From positions 2,926,928 to 2,990,927 of the forward strand of contig NZ_CM002299.1 of NCBI RefSeq assembly GCF_000153125.2: 64,000 bases of DNA, read 5' to 3'. Source of the stretch: Congregibacter litoralis KT71 (GTDB lineage Bacteria; Pseudomonadota; Gammaproteobacteria; Pseudomonadales; Halieaceae). The notes below the pieces were generated by a model. The model was not told where the DNA came from, searched no databases, and saw nothing but the letters and a program-made list of their open reading frames with translations. The translations under genes were made by a program, and so were the position numbers. Below, one piece after another: positions 1 to 13,348 of the stretch (the stretch's first letter is position 1; each line of letters begins with the position of its first letter).

Positions 1-299
1 TTTGGTGCAGGTTTTGGCGCAGGTTTTGGTGGGTCAGCCTCCGCGAGTTGTAAGCGCTGACCGGGATAAATCGTATAGGGCGCCACAATGGCGTTCGCCG
101 CGGCCAGACGGCGAAAGTCCAATCCGTAGCGAAAAGCGATGGAAAACAGCGTATCTCCCCGCAGCACCGTGTAGCGTTCCTCCACCCTTGCGGTGCCTCC
201 GGAGCTTCGGTCCTCAATAGGCGCCAGGGGTTTATCAGCGCAGGCGACCAACAGCGCAGCCACACAAACGGGTAAAAGCGCTGCCGCAATTCGCGTCAC
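1..299 (-). CDS. nlpD: LysM-domain lipoprotein NlpD, N-terminal part (cut by window edge)
   Basis: Partial gene running off the left edge. The GTG start at 299 follows the stop of the upstream DUF368 gene by 3 bases. The product begins with a lipoprotein signal ending in LLVAC, then a LysM peptidoglycan-binding domain (YTVLRGDTLFSIAFRYG, then YTIYPGQRLQL) and a Lys-Pro-Ala-Pro repeat at the window edge. NlpD is the outer-membrane activator of cell-separation amidases, and its gene normally lies after pcm and before rpoS. The C-terminal LytM-like domain would lie outside the window, so the NlpD name rests on the LysM lipoprotein plus the pcm neighbourhood. Confidence 0.8.
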   Translation of the reverse strand, partial: MTRIAAALLPVCVAALLVACADKPLAPIEDRSSGGTARVEERYTVLRGDTLFSIAFRYGLDFRRLAAANAIVAPYTIYPGQRLQLAEADPPKPAPKPAP

Positions 300-302
300 G
301 AG

Positions 303-1229
303 CTATTGCTCCAGGCCACCCCAGCGGTTCTCGAGCAACCACACTGCCAGAAAACCCAGGAGCATCAACGCAAGACAGAAAACAATCTGACTATCACCAA
401 CCTGAACACCGTATTGCCAGGGCAGCAGGGGCAAGGTACCGCCACTATCCGATGGCGCGGTTTTCCAGGGCCATACCACCAGCAGGGAACCACCGAGAAA
501 TCCCGTGAGCGTGGCAAGGGTAGGGCCGTGGTGTGCCCTGAGGAGGTAACTCAATATTCTAGAGAAGGACAGCAGCCCTGATCCCGCACCCGCGGCAAAA
601 AGCGTGAGGGACAGGAGCTCCAGGGACTCAATAGCCTCAAGCACGAGGGGGTACATTCCCATGAGCACCAGAATAAAACTCCCGGATATACCGGGGAGAA
701 TCATGGCGCAGATAGCAAAAAATCCCGCCACAAAAAAACTCCAGGGCGCGCCTGGCAATGCGAAAACCGGCGACAGACCAATGCCGGCGGCAATGACCAC
801 GCCCCCCACAAAACCGCCAAAGGCGCCGGGAGACCACCTCCCTACATGGCGCAGGAGCACCAGAGCAGACGCCGCGATCAAGCCAAAAAAGAAGGACCAC
901 AGGAGCAGCGGCTGCGTTTCCAACAGCGAAGAGATGAGGCTTGCGAGGGAAAACACACTGATGGCGATACCCAACACGAGAGTTGCCAGAAAGGCCGCAT
1001 CGGTGCGCTGCAGGGCATCGGCCCAACGACGGGCCACAAGGAGCTCGATAAGGCCGAGATCAAAGGCAGTAATGGCATTGATGAGGCGCTGATAGATGCC
1101 GGTGATAAAGGCCATGGTGCCGCCGGACACCCCCGGCACAATATCCGCCGCACCCATAAGAACCCCTCGGAGCAACACGCCGGGAAACAGAGAAACCGCT
1201 GGCGCCTCCCTATCGGGATGATCAGCCAT
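303..1229 (-). CDS. popT: DUF368 membrane protein, undecaprenyl-phosphate translocase PopT family
   Basis: Polytopic membrane protein of 308 residues. The family signature lies at the N-terminus ([21 protein letters not shown]), followed by about eight hydrophobic segments and a second internal motif, [19 protein letters not shown]368 proteins have been reported to return the lipid carrier undecaprenyl phosphate across the inner membrane for reuse in wall and LPS synthesis. I chose the ATG at 1229, which overlaps the pcm stop by 8 bases; longer in-frame starts would read far into pcm. The gene sits inside the pcm-nlpD cluster, where most gammaproteobacteria have nothing. Confidence 0.85.
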   Translation of the reverse strand: MADHPDREAPAVSLFPGVLLRGVLMGAADIVPGVSGGTMAFITGIYQRLINAITAFDLGLIELLVARRWADALQRTDAAFLATLVLGIAISVFSLASLISSLLETQPLLLWSFFFGLIAASALVLLRHVGRWSPGAFGGFVGGVVIAAGIGLSPVFALPGAPWSFFVAGFFAICAMILPGISGSFILVLMGMYPLVLEAIESLELLSLTLFAAGAGSGLLSFSRILSYLLRAHHGPTLATLTGFLGGSLLVVWPWKTAPSDSGGTLPLLPWQYGVQVGDSQIVFCLALMLLGFLAVWLLENRWGGLEQ

Positions 1230-1890
1230 TACCCAGGCCCGGCAGCAGCGGCACAAAACGCACGGGCTCGATATCGTAGCGTTCGAATCCGGAATCTGTG
1301 CGCTCGACCACCACCAGCGTCTGTTCCCGCCCGCCAACCGGCATCACGAGGCGTCCACCGACCGCCAGCTGCGCCAGCAGTGACTGAGGCACCTGCTCCG
1401 GCGCAGCGGCGGCGAGAATGCCATCGAAAGGCGCCTGAGACTCCCAGCCTTCATAGCCGTCGCCGTGGCGCATCTGGACGTTCCTGAGCTTTAACTGACG
1501 CATGCGTTTTCGCGCCGCCATGAGCAGCGGTTTGATTCGCTCCAGGGCAAAGACTTCCCCGACGATTCCCGCGAGCACGGCGCTCTGGTAACCGGAGCCA
1601 CTGCCGATTTCCAGGACTTTACCGAGGTCACGACCGGTAATGAGCAGTTCCGTCATTCGCGCAACGATGTAGGGCTGGGATAGCGTCTGCTGATAACCGA
1701 TGGGCAGCGCGGTATCTTCGTAGGCGCGATGGGCCATGGCCTCGTCCAGAAACAGATGCCGGGGGACGTTGCGCATGGCATCCAGCACGGCGATGTTGCT
1801 GACACCCTGCTCCTGCAGACGCTGCACCAGACGCTCCCGGGTGCGCTGGGAGGTCATGCCGATACCGGATACGTCCGCGGAACGGTTCAT
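1222..1890 (-). CDS. pcm: Protein-L-isoaspartate O-methyltransferase
   Basis: Repairs spontaneously damaged aspartate residues by methylating L-isoaspartyl sites with S-adenosylmethionine. The 222-residue product carries the SAM-binding motif [11 protein letters not shown] at about residues 92-101, the upstream family sequence RHLFLDEAM, and the late motif [20 protein letters not shown]. Length is normal (about 208-225). The ATG overlaps the ispF stop by 4 bases and the gene is co-directional with ispF, popT and nlpD, so all are probably one transcript. In many relatives truD and surE lie between ispF and pcm; they are absent here. Confidence 0.95.
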   Translation of the reverse strand: MNRSADVSGIGMTSQRTRERLVQRLQEQGVSNIAVLDAMRNVPRHLFLDEAMAHRAYEDTALPIGYQQTLSQPYIVARMTELLITGRDLGKVLEIGSGSGYQSAVLAGIVGEVFALERIKPLLMAARKRMRQLKLRNVQMRHGDGYEGWESQAPFDGILAAAAPEQVPQSLLAQLAVGGRLVMPVGGREQTLVVVERTDSGFERYDIEPVRFVPLLPGLGNG

Positions 1891-2372
1891 GAGGCCGCCA
1901 GCAACACAACGGCGTGGGCAGCAATGCCCTCTTCTCGACCCACGTAACCCAGCCGTTCGGTGGTCGTCGCCTTCACGGATACCTGATCTTTTGCGGCCCC
2001 GAGGTCCCCGGCAATGTTGCTGCGCATGGCGTCGATATGCGCTGCCATACGCGGAGTCTGGGCGACGATGGTGATATCCAGATTCCCCAGTCCGTAACCG
2101 CGATCAGTCACGAGCTTCATGCACCGCCGGAGGAGTTCTCTGCTGTCGATCCCCGCATTGGCCGCGTCAGTATCCGGGAAGTGTTTGCCGATATCGCCGG
2201 CCGCGATAGCCCCGAGGAGCGCATCACAGACGGCGTGGAGCACCACGTCGCCATCGGAATGAGCGAGAAGTGCGCGATCGTGAGGGATGGATACGCCACC
2301 CAGGACAAGAGTATCGTCGCCCTGGCCCGCCTCGGCAAAGGCGTGCACATCAAAGCCGTGTCCAATGCGCAT
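1887..2372 (-). CDS. ispF: 2-C-methyl-D-erythritol 2,4-cyclodiphosphate synthase
   Basis: Fifth step of the MEP isoprenoid pathway, forming the cyclic diphosphate. The start is the ATG at 2372 ([12 protein letters not shown]), overlapping the ispD stop by 4 bases; it gives 161 residues against about 159 in E. coli. The zinc ligands Asp8 and His10 lie in GFDVH, and the conserved [18 protein letters not shown] and GKHFPDTD segments are intact. A longer in-frame opening would run 18 codons into ispD and is not needed. Translational coupling with ispD fits their consecutive pathway roles. Confidence 0.96.
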   Translation of the reverse strand: MRIGHGFDVHAFAEAGQGDDTLVLGGVSIPHDRALLAHSDGDVVLHAVCDALLGAIAAGDIGKHFPDTDAANAGIDSRELLRRCMKLVTDRGYGLGNLDITIVAQTPRMAAHIDAMRSNIAGDLGAAKDQVSVKATTTERLGYVGREEGIAAHAVVLLAAS

Positions 2373-3091
2373 CAGGACGGTTTCCCCGCGGAGTCTGTGA
2401 GCTGAGGGTAAAGTGTTTTCAACCAAAAGGCCGCCAGTTGCATATCCGGGGCATAGGTTACCTTGAGATTGCTCCCGGCGCCTCGGACAAGTTGCACGGG
2501 AAAACCCGCGGCTTCCATTGCTGATGCTTCGTCGGTCACCTTCAGGTTCCTGTGCGCGGCCTGATGAAGAGCAGTGCGCAGGTCCCCGACCTGGAACATC
2601 TGCGGCGTTTGGGCACTCCAGATCGAGTCCCGGTCGAGGGTATCCGTCACCCGGCCCTCCGCTGAACCCCGTTTAAGGGTATCCGTGACCGGCGTGGCCA
2701 GGAGTCCACCCACACCGCTTGCGGTTACGGTTTCGATGAGGGCTTCAAGCTGCGCCTGGCCGAGACAGGGCCTCGCCGCATCGTGTACCAATACCCAGTC
2801 CTCATCCCTCGCGGGGAGGGCCCCAAGACCCGCCGCCACGGAGTCAGCGCGACTGGCGCCGCCGGCACAGAGCTGAACGCGGGGATCGCTGAGAACAGCT
2901 GAGTGTTCGCGCCCCAGATCGCCTTCCGGCAGGGCCACGACGCAGCCCCGCAGTCCAGCGTAGTCCAGCAGCGCCGCGACACTCCAATCCAGGAGGGACC
3001 GCCCATAGAGAGGCAGGTATTGTTTGGACTGACTCTGAGCCATACGGGAACCGCTTCCCGCGGCCGGGACCACCGCCCAGATGTCGCTCAT
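2372..3091 (-). CDS. ispD: 2-C-methyl-D-erythritol 4-phosphate cytidylyltransferase
   Basis: Transfers CMP from CTP to methylerythritol 4-phosphate, the third MEP-pathway step. The 239-residue protein has the nucleotide-binding loop [11 protein letters not shown] at residues 7-17, KQYLPL just after, and the VHDAARPC segment near residue 100. It is a single-domain protein, not an IspDF fusion. Both ends overlap neighbours by 4 bases (ATGA) with ftsB upstream and ispF downstream. Confidence 0.96.
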   Translation of the reverse strand: MSDIWAVVPAAGSGSRMAQSQSKQYLPLYGRSLLDWSVAALLDYAGLRGCVVALPEGDLGREHSAVLSDPRVQLCAGGASRADSVAAGLGALPARDEDWVLVHDAARPCLGQAQLEALIETVTASGVGGLLATPVTDTLKRGSAEGRVTDTLDRDSIWSAQTPQMFQVGDLRTALHQAAHRNLKVTDEASAMEAAGFPVQLVRGAGSNLKVTYAPDMQLAAFWLKTLYPQLTDSAGKPS

Positions 3092-3396
3092 GGTCGGGGC
3101 TCGGCGGGCTTGGGCGCTATCTTTGCCGGATCCACAAACTGGTAGTAGATCTCGTCTTCCCCAGTGAGGCCCAGCTCTTCCCGGGCCCTTTGCTCGAGTA
3201 CGGTATTACCGGCCTTCAGATCCCGCACCTGACGCGCCAGCTCTTCATTACGCTCTCGCAACAGTGCGTTCTCCCGCTGGGAATCCTGAGCCTGCTGACG
3301 CAGCCGCATAAGCTCCAAGCGACCACCATCGCCCCACCAGAGACGGTATTGCAGTCCGGCAAGGAGCAAGAGGAGTATCAGCAGTATCCAGCGCAA
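3088..3396 (-). CDS. ftsB: Cell division protein FtsB
   Basis: Small bitopic inner-membrane protein of the divisome that forms the FtsQLB complex and passes the activation signal to FtsWI. The 102-residue product has one N-terminal membrane helix at residues 3-15, a periplasmic leucine/glutamine-rich coiled coil at about residues 28-70, and the family segment AREELGL followed by EIYYQFV. It lies between eno and ispD as in most gammaproteobacteria, 8 bases downstream of the eno stop. Confidence 0.95.
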   Translation of the reverse strand: MRWILLILLLLLAGLQYRLWWGDGGRLELMRLRQQAQDSQRENALLRERNEELARQVRDLKAGNTVLEQRAREELGLTGEDEIYYQFVDPAKIAPKPAEPRP

Positions 3397-3404
3397 GGGC
3401 TTAG

Positions 3405-4709
<1,305 letters not shown>

Positions 4710-4748
4710 CTATGCTGTCGGCGCTGGGACGCCATATCCTGTCTGTAC

Positions 4749-4777
4749 GTCTAATCGATGACGCGTTCGCTGGTCAA
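4749..4777 (-). promoter_or_regulatory. Putative sigma-70 promoter for eno
   Basis: On the minus strand a -35-like TTGACC (4777-4772) and a -10-like TTAGAC (4754-4749) are separated by 17 bases, about 58 bases before the eno GTG. The spacing is ideal and the -35 is good, but the -10 is weak. It lies in the 96-base gap between kdsA and eno, the place where eno could be expressed independently of pyrG-kdsA. Confidence 0.4.
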
Positions 4778-4787
4778 TGTAAGCCCA

Positions 4788-7376
<2,589 letters not shown>

Positions 7377-7479
7377 GTGAAAAGGTCCCGGACGAACAAG
7401 ATTGCTATCAATCCGGGCCCGCGACCATGCGATAAGATGGGAGATCAAATTAACAGAAAGCGCCTTTCTCCTCAATCAG

Positions 7480-7503
7480 AAACCCATGTCCGAGGGGTTT
7501 TTT
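7480..7503. terminator. Weak hairpin with T-run downstream of tilS
   Basis: AAACCC (7480-7485) pairs with GGGTTT (7495-7500) around a 9-base loop and is followed on the plus strand by more T. On the minus strand, which carries tilS, it lies within 25 bases of the stop but has only a short U-run after the stem. It may be a weak tilS terminator; no plus-strand gene needs it. Confidence 0.3.
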
Positions 7504-8787
7504 CTAGGGGAATTCTTCCCTTTTCAGCAGCAGTCTCAGTCCCAGAGACTCGGCCCGGGGGGAAGAGCGCAGGTCCCCCACGGCCAGGAGCACCTCGTGG
7601 TTGCCCGACTTCTGAATCAGCAACGGCACCCGAGGTCGCCACCAGGCGGGTACTGCGAGCTCCTGAAACACCGTCTTTAGCTCGACGTGCTGTCCGTTGC
7701 TGAGTTCCAGACGCTCGCCCCCCTGGCGGGTCGTTACCATCAAACCCGGCACATTGCCGGCTCCCTCCCTGCGCAGCGTGAGCCTGCCCAATCCGGGCCA
7801 GAACAGGGATTCGCCAACGGTGATGGCGCCGGCCTCCGGCGCGGTATCAAGGGGAGGCGGAAGCAGGTAGACCGCATCCCGATAACGTTCGATGGTCCAC
7901 TCGGGACACTGCAAACGGGCACCGCGTCCCTCCCTAAGCTGACGCAGAAACTCCGATAACTGCGCCGCTGACGGTGGACGCAGGGAGCGCTCCCGCAACC
8001 AATCGCGAAGGGCCAGGGCCGCAAGAGCGGGCTCCTCGGGGAGTGCTGCCACCAAAAACCCCGGATCACCAAAGCATCCCTGTACCGTGGAAAGCCTGGG
8101 AGCCGGAAGGTGCTCGTTTCTTTCCCGCAGCTGCGCTGCGGTTCGGGACAAGGTGCTTCGATACCCCGGCCAGCGCCGCTCAAGAAGGGGCATTACCTCA
8201 CGCCTGAGGTAGTTCCGGTCGAAGCGCATGTCGCCGTTGCTGGGATCTTCAACCCAGGACAGGCCCGACTCCTCTGCGTACTCTTTGAGCGCCCGGCGCG
8301 GTAGGGACAACAAGGGTCTGAGCAATGATCCGGCGCCGAGCGCCCGGTGCTGCGGCATGCCCGCCAGGCCATCGGGGCCCGCGCCGCGGAGGAGTCGCAG
8401 GAGCAGAGTTTCCGCCTGGTCATCCTGATGATGCGCCATCAACAGGACCCCCCCCCTGCCGATACGGTCTTCAAACCAGCGGTAGCGGGCATCGCGGGCA
8501 GCAGCCTCCATACCGCTACCGGCCGGTTCCAGGGAAAGCTCCGTGGATGCAAAAGCAACGCCCAACTGTTCGCAAAAGGCTTCGCAATGCGCCTGCCAGC
8601 GCCGCGCCTCAGCCTGGAGACCATGATTGGCGTGCAGTGCGACGAGGCGGTCAGGACAGGTTTTATGGGCGGCGTGGAGAAGCACCGTGGAATCCAGACC
8701 GCCGCTGTAGGCCACGAACAGCTGCCCGGCGGCGCTCAGTTGGGAACGACACTCCTCCAGGGCAAGGAGCACGGGGTTTTGAGACAC
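7504..8787 (-). CDS. tilS: tRNA(Ile)-lysidine synthase
   Basis: Adds lysine to the wobble cytidine of the CAU-anticodon isoleucine tRNA, changing both its charging and its codon reading from AUG to AUA. The N-terminal PP-loop ATP-binding motif is FVAYSGGLDSTVLLHA, followed by HANHGLQ, MAHHQDDQAETLLLRLLRG, and a C-terminal substrate-binding domain. I chose the GTG at 8787 (427 residues, E. coli 432), which begins after the accA stop; a TTG at 8841 would overlap accA by 41 bases. It follows accA by 13 bases, the usual gammaproteobacterial order. Confidence 0.92.
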   Translation of the reverse strand: MSQNPVLLALEECRSQLSAAGQLFVAYSGGLDSTVLLHAAHKTCPDRLVALHANHGLQAEARRWQAHCEAFCEQLGVAFASTELSLEPAGSGMEAAARDARYRWFEDRIGRGGVLLMAHHQDDQAETLLLRLLRGAGPDGLAGMPQHRALGAGSLLRPLLSLPRRALKEYAEESGLSWVEDPSNGDMRFDRNYLRREVMPLLERRWPGYRSTLSRTAAQLRERNEHLPAPRLSTVQGCFGDPGFLVAALPEEPALAALALRDWLRERSLRPPSAAQLSEFLRQLREGRGARLQCPEWTIERYRDAVYLLPPPLDTAPEAGAITVGESLFWPGLGRLTLRREGAGNVPGLMVTTRQGGERLELSNGQHVELKTVFQELAVPAWWRPRVPLLIQKSGNHEVLLAVGDLRSSPRAESLGLRLLLKREEFP

Positions 8788-8800
8788 CCCGGAGACAGCC

Positions 8801-9748
8801 TCAGTTGCCGTAGGCGAGGAGTCGCGCGTACCGGGCCTCAAGCATATCGTCGATGCTCATGGCTTTGAGCTTTTCAAGCTCGGCACTGACGTGCTCGCGA
8901 ATACGCTGCCCCATGAGCGGCGCATCCCGGTGGGCGCCTCCCAGGGGTTCTTCGATACTAGCATCCACGATTCCCAGCTCTTTGAGCTTCTCGGAGGTAA
9001 CACCCATGGCCGCCGCCGCATCCGAGGCAAACTCCGAAGACTTCCAGATGATGTTTGCGCACCCCTCGGGAGAAATCACAAAGTAGGTGGCGTACTGGAG
9101 CATCGCCAGGTGGTCCGCCACACCGATACCCAGGGCGCCACCGGAGCTGCCCTCGCCGATCACCACAGACACGATGGGCGTCTTCAGTCGTGACATCACC
9201 GCCAGGTTGGTGGCAATGGACTCGGAGATTCCCCGCTCTTCGGAGTCGATGCCCGGATAGGCCCCCGGTGTATCGATAAGGGTGATCACCGGGAGGCTGA
9301 AGCGCTCTGCCGTTTCCATGAGCCGAAGAGCCTTACGGTAACCCTCGGGCTTGGGCATGCCGAAATTCCGGTACACCTTGTCTTTGACGGAACGGCCCTT
9401 TTCCTGACCGATGACCATGACGGCCTCTCCATTGAGACGGGCCACGCCACCGACGATGGCCTTGTCATCGCCAAAGCGACGATCTCCGTGGAGTTCGTCG
9501 AAGTCCTCAAAGATCAGGGGAAGATAATCCAGGGTGTAGGGCCGCAGGGGGTGCCGGGCAACGCGCACCACATCCCAGGGACTCAGATTTGAAAAAATCT
9601 TCTCCGTGAGCTTGATGCTCTTGCCCTTGAGCTCATCCAGTTCGCTGCTGAGATTAAGTTCAGCCCCGGATCCCACGTGCCGAAGCTCCTCAATCTTGAC
9701 CTCAAGCTCGGCAATCGGCTGTTCAAAATCGAGATAGTTAGGATTCAT
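8801..9748 (-). CDS. accA: Acetyl-CoA carboxylase carboxyltransferase subunit alpha
   Basis: Alpha half of the carboxyltransferase that makes malonyl-CoA, the first committed step of fatty acid synthesis; it works with AccD, which is not in this window. The 315-residue product starts [16 protein letters not shown], a near match to the usual N-terminus, and has the crotonase-like core with [18 protein letters not shown] and [13 protein letters not shown]. The ATG at 9748 was preferred to a GTG three codons earlier. tilS follows. Confidence 0.97.
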   Translation of the reverse strand: MNPNYLDFEQPIAELEVKIEELRHVGSGAELNLSSELDELKGKSIKLTEKIFSNLSPWDVVRVARHPLRPYTLDYLPLIFEDFDELHGDRRFGDDKAIVGGVARLNGEAVMVIGQEKGRSVKDKVYRNFGMPKPEGYRKALRLMETAERFSLPVITLIDTPGAYPGIDSEERGISESIATNLAVMSRLKTPIVSVVIGEGSSGGALGIGVADHLAMLQYATYFVISPEGCANIIWKSSEFASDAAAAMGVTSEKLKELGIVDASIEEPLGGAHRDAPLMGQRIREHVSAELEKLKAMSIDDMLEARYARLLAYGN

Positions 9749-9823
9749 GGGCAACACGACATCTATGGGTTAGCTGACAGATTCTACCGAAAAGCACGCT
9801 GCGCCTCCATCAACTTTCAACTC

Positions 9824-9843
9824 CCGGACCGGCACGGGTCCGG
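9824..9843. other. GC-rich hairpin between oadB and accA
   Basis: CCGGACC (9824-9830) and GGTCCGG (9837-9843) are perfect inverted repeats around a 6-base loop, 14 bases after the oadB stop. There is no T-run on either side, so this could be a 3'-end stabilising stem or part of a factor-dependent terminator of the oad operon. Confidence 0.4.
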
Positions 9844-9857
9844 TGCGGGCGGTCTCA

Positions 9858-11153
9858 TCAACCCACGAGGGTAATCATCACCCCAGCCGCAACCGCCGAA
9901 CCAATCACCCCCGCCACGTTGGGGCCCATGGCGTGCATCAGGAGAAAATTATGGGGGTCTTCCTCCAGGCCCAGCTTGTTGCTGACTCTGGCTGCCATGG
10001 GCACCGCCGAGACGCCTGCGGAGCCAATGAGCGGATTGATGGGTGTGCCGCCCAGACGATTCATAAGCTTTGCCAGCATCACACCCGACGCGGTTCCCAC
10101 GCTGAAGGCGACAATGCCCAGACCGAGAATGCCCAGGGTGTTCACATCCAGAAACTTGTCCGCCACGAGCTTGGATCCCACCGCCAGGCCCAGAAATATC
10201 GTCGTAATATTAATCAGGGCATTCTGCGCCGCCGCACTGAGACGCTCCACCACCCCGCATTCGCGCATCAGGTTGCCGAAACACAGCATCCCCAACAAGG
10301 GTGCGGCATCGGGCAGAAGCAGGGCCACGAGAATCAGCAGCATGAGGGGAAAGGTGATTTTCTCCCGCCGACTCACTTCCCGAAGCTGCACCATCACGAT
10401 CTGTCGCTCTGCCGTGCTGGTCAGGGCACGCATGATCGGCGGCTGAATAAGGGGCACGAGGGCCATATAGGAGTACGCGGCGACGGCAATGGCACCAAGC
10501 AAGTCCGGGGCGAGGATGCTTGAGACATAAATCGCCGTGGGTCCATCGGCACCCCCGATAATCCCGATGGCCGCCGACTGGGCCAGGCTGAAGTCCGTCA
10601 CGCCCAATGAGGTGAGACCTACGGCCCCCAGTACCGTCGCGAAAATACCAAACTGTACCGCCGCCCCGAGGAGCAGGGTTCGGGGGTTCGCCAGCAAGGG
10701 CCCGAAATCCGTCATGGCACCAACGCCCATGAAGATCACCAGAGGCGCCACGCCGCTGCCGATCGCCACGCTGTAAAAACTGTAGAGCATGCCGTCGCTG
10801 AGCCCCGCGTCCCGTGCCAACTGCATGGCCTGCAGTTGCAGGGCCTGGGGAGCCATATCCAGGGCCGCCCCCAGGCTCGCGGGATCCGCGGCGCTGCCCA
10901 GCAACACAGCCAGCGCCCCCAATAACTCGCCATCGGCCCCGTGAAGGGCCTTGTCCAGCGCTGAGTAGGCAAGACCCGCTCCCGGGATATTCGCCAGCAA
11001 ACCGCCAAAGCCTATGGGCACCAGGAGCAGCGGTTCGAACCGACGGTGGATCGCCAGGTAAAGAAGCAGCAGGGCTATACCCAGCATCACCCCGGAGCCG
11101 ACGTCCATCTGAGAGAGACCGGACGCGCCCCACAATTGGGCCAGGCGGTCCAT
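9858..11153 (-). CDS. oadB: Oxaloacetate decarboxylase, beta subunit (sodium pump)
   Basis: Membrane subunit that decarboxylates carboxybiotin and drives sodium export. It is 431 residues with about nine hydrophobic segments. The sodium-site region [13 protein letters not shown] and the [17 protein letters not shown] segment are present. Between the first and second conserved blocks (about residues 75-125) there is an alanine/leucine-rich stretch that looks longer than in the sequences I remember. The ATG overlaps the oadA stop by 4 bases; the order G-A-B is the normal one. Confidence 0.93.
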   Translation of the reverse strand: MDRLAQLWGASGLSQMDVGSGVMLGIALLLLYLAIHRRFEPLLLVPIGFGGLLANIPGAGLAYSALDKALHGADGELLGALAVLLGSAADPASLGAALDMAPQALQLQAMQLARDAGLSDGMLYSFYSVAIGSGVAPLVIFMGVGAMTDFGPLLANPRTLLLGAAVQFGIFATVLGAVGLTSLGVTDFSLAQSAAIGIIGGADGPTAIYVSSILAPDLLGAIAVAAYSYMALVPLIQPPIMRALTSTAERQIVMVQLREVSRREKITFPLMLLILVALLLPDAAPLLGMLCFGNLMRECGVVERLSAAAQNALINITTIFLGLAVGSKLVADKFLDVNTLGILGLGIVAFSVGTASGVMLAKLMNRLGGTPINPLIGSAGVSAVPMAARVSNKLGLEEDPHNFLLMHAMGPNVAGVIGSAVAAGVMITLVG

Positions 11154-12976
11154 CAGTGAGTGTCCATCTCCAGCAATGTGTCACCCACCGCCACGGCATC
11201 ACCCGCGGCTACGACCACCGAGGTCACGGTTCCCTGCTCCGGCGCCCGAACCTCGGTTTCCATCTTCATGGCTTCGAGGATGACCACCACATCACCCGCC
11301 TGTACCGTGTCGCCAACGGCAACGGCCAGGCTCACAATATTGCCCGCCAGAGGGGCGTTAACGGCCTCGGCGTTTGCCGCCGGTACCGGTGTTGCGGGGG
11401 CGGCCTCCTGAACGGGCGCTGACCGGACCTCGCCAAGCTCGCCGCCATCGCTCACCTCCACGACAAAACGTTGACCGTTAACCGCCACGGTGTAGACACC
11501 GGTGCCTTCGGGGTCAGGAGCGACGGCAGTTGAAGTTTGTGACTTTTGTACAGGTTCCTCAGGCACGGGCTCCGTACCCGGCGCGGGTTCGAAGGCGCTG
11601 GCATCGCCGCGCTTATCCAGAAAACGCAAACCGATCTGGGGAAAAAGCGCGTAGGTCAGGGCGTCGTCAACTTCTCCATCGCCGGCGGCGAGGCGGATGT
11701 TCTTTTCCTTCGCCAGGGCGCGAAGCTCGCTCCGGAGGGACTCCATTTCAGGCTCCAGGAGATCTGCCGGGCGACAGGTGATCACCTCCCCCCCATCCAG
11801 CACGCGCTGCTGCAGCTCTTCGTTGACCGGCGCAGGCGTTACCCCGTACTCGCCCTTCAACACGCCCGCGGTCTCCCGGGAGATCGATTTGTAACGCTCC
11901 CCCGTGAGGACATTGAGCACTGCCTGGGAACCCACAATCTGGGAGGTGGGTGTTACCAGGGGGATAAATCCCAGATCTTCGCGAACTGCAGGAATCTCCT
12001 CGAGCACCTCGCCGAGCCGATCGCCGGCGTTTTGCTCCCGAAGCTGGTTCTCCATGTTGGTGAGCATGCCGCCGGGCACCTGGGCCACCAGAATGCGGGA
12101 ATCCACGCCGCGCAGGGAGCCCTCGAACTTCGCATACTTTTTACGCACATCGCGGAAGTAGCCGGCAATGCGATCCAGCGCCGCCAGGTCCAGACCCGTA
12201 TCCCGATCCGTGCCCTCAAGAATCGCCACCAGGGCTTCCGTGGGCGAATGGCCGTAGGTCATGCTCATGCTGGAGACCGCGGTGTCGATGTTGTCGATGC
12301 CCGCCTCGATGCATTTGAGATTGGTGGCCGTGGACAGTCCCGTGGTGGCGTGGCACTGCATATGTATGGGAACAGAGCAGGCTTCCTTCAGGCGGGTGAC
12401 TAACTCAAATCCCACATAGGGCCGCAGGAGCCCCGCCATATCTTTAATAGCGATGGAATCGGCGCCCATGTCCTCGATACGTCTGCCCTGATCGACCCAG
12501 CCATCAATATCATGGACCGGACTGAGGGTGTAGGCGATGGTGCCCTGAGCATGCTTACCCTGATTCTTCACGGCTTTTAAGGCCACTTCGATATTGCGCA
12601 TATCGTTCATGGCATCAAAGACCCGGAACACATCCACGCCGTTGGTGGCGGCGCGCTCCACAAACTTCTCCACGACATCGTCGGCATAATGACGATAGCC
12701 CAGGAGATTCTGTCCCCGGAGCAACATCTGCTGCGGCGTATTGGGCATCGCCTTCTTGAGTTCCCGTATGCGATCCCAGGGATCCTCCCCCAGATAGCGG
12801 ATGCAGGCATCGAAGGTCGCTCCACCCCAGGACTCCAGGGACCAGAAACCCACGGCATCGAGCTCCGCCGCAATGGGTAACATATCGTCCAGGCGCATAC
12901 GGGTTGCGAACAGCGACTGATGCGCATCGCGCAGCACTAATTCGGTGATACCTAGCTTTCCAGGGCCATCAGACAT
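11153..12976 (-). CDS. oadA: Oxaloacetate decarboxylase, alpha subunit (carboxyltransferase and biotin carrier)
   Basis: Soluble subunit moving CO2 from oxaloacetate to biotin. In its 607 residues the HMGL-like carboxyltransferase domain comes first ([39 protein letters not shown]), then the conserved PYC/OADA domain. A Pro/Ala/Glu-rich linker and a biotinyl domain follow, with the acceptor lysine at about 571 in EAMKMETEV. Overlaps oadG by 8 bases and oadB by 4, so the three subunits are translationally coupled. Oxaloacetate decarboxylase consumes a TCA intermediate and contributes to a sodium gradient, common in marine bacteria. Confidence 0.95.
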   Translation of the reverse strand: MSDGPGKLGITELVLRDAHQSLFATRMRLDDMLPIAAELDAVGFWSLESWGGATFDACIRYLGEDPWDRIRELKKAMPNTPQQMLLRGQNLLGYRHYADDVVEKFVERAATNGVDVFRVFDAMNDMRNIEVALKAVKNQGKHAQGTIAYTLSPVHDIDGWVDQGRRIEDMGADSIAIKDMAGLLRPYVGFELVTRLKEACSVPIHMQCHATTGLSTATNLKCIEAGIDNIDTAVSSMSMTYGHSPTEALVAILEGTDRDTGLDLAALDRIAGYFRDVRKKYAKFEGSLRGVDSRILVAQVPGGMLTNMENQLREQNAGDRLGEVLEEIPAVREDLGFIPLVTPTSQIVGSQAVLNVLTGERYKSISRETAGVLKGEYGVTPAPVNEELQQRVLDGGEVITCRPADLLEPEMESLRSELRALAKEKNIRLAAGDGEVDDALTYALFPQIGLRFLDKRGDASAFEPAPGTEPVPEEPVQKSQTSTAVAPDPEGTGVYTVAVNGQRFVVEVSDGGELGEVRSAPVQEAAPATPVPAANAEAVNAPLAGNIVSLAVAVGDTVQAGDVVVILEAMKMETEVRAPEQGTVTSVVVAAGDAVAVGDTLLEMDTH

Positions 12977-13253
12977 GGGAGTTCCTTTGATCGGGATCAG
13001 ATTCGGCTGCGCGGTGCCGTCGATGCTGATGCACCGCAGCGCTAATCGCGGCCAGTAATTCCGGCGCGGGGGCGAGGTCGCCCCTGGCCGCGCTGACGCG
13101 CTGGGGGACGACTATGGGGGGCTCCGGAAAAAAGCGCTGTATGGTCCGGGACATGACACGGGTGGCAAAGACCAGCAGCGTGAGAAACACCACCACGGTG
13201 CCCATGCCGTAAATCAGTAGTTCGATACCCTGCGATAGCAGACTGGCGCCCAT
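12969..13253 (-). CDS. oadG: Oxaloacetate decarboxylase, gamma subunit
   Basis: Small membrane subunit that assembles alpha with beta. The 94-residue product has one N-terminal membrane helix (residues 8-28) with the family look [20 protein letters not shown], then a Pro-rich stretch and a basic/histidine-rich tail ([10 protein letters not shown]) of the kind known to bind zinc in this family. First gene of oadGAB and divergent from dusC. Confidence 0.9.
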   Translation of the reverse strand: MGASLLSQGIELLIYGMGTVVVFLTLLVFATRVMSRTIQRFFPEPPIVVPQRVSAARGDLAPAPELLAAISAAVHQHRRHRAAESDPDQRNSHV

Positions 13254-13334
13254 GCGACCTCCCCCGAGAAGTGATCATCATAAACGAGGCATGGGCTCCG
13301 GGTCACGATAGCTGTGCGCACAGGCAAGTCTGCG

Positions 13335-13340
13335 TATACT
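13335..13340 (+). promoter_or_regulatory. Possible -10 element for dusC
   Basis: TATACT lies 9 bases before the chosen dusC GTG start. No convincing -35 is visible. If used, transcription would begin within a few bases of the GTG, giving an almost leaderless message; otherwise the upstream GTG at 13271 would be the start and this would be chance. Confidence 0.25.
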
Positions 13341-13348
13341 TCTTTCCC

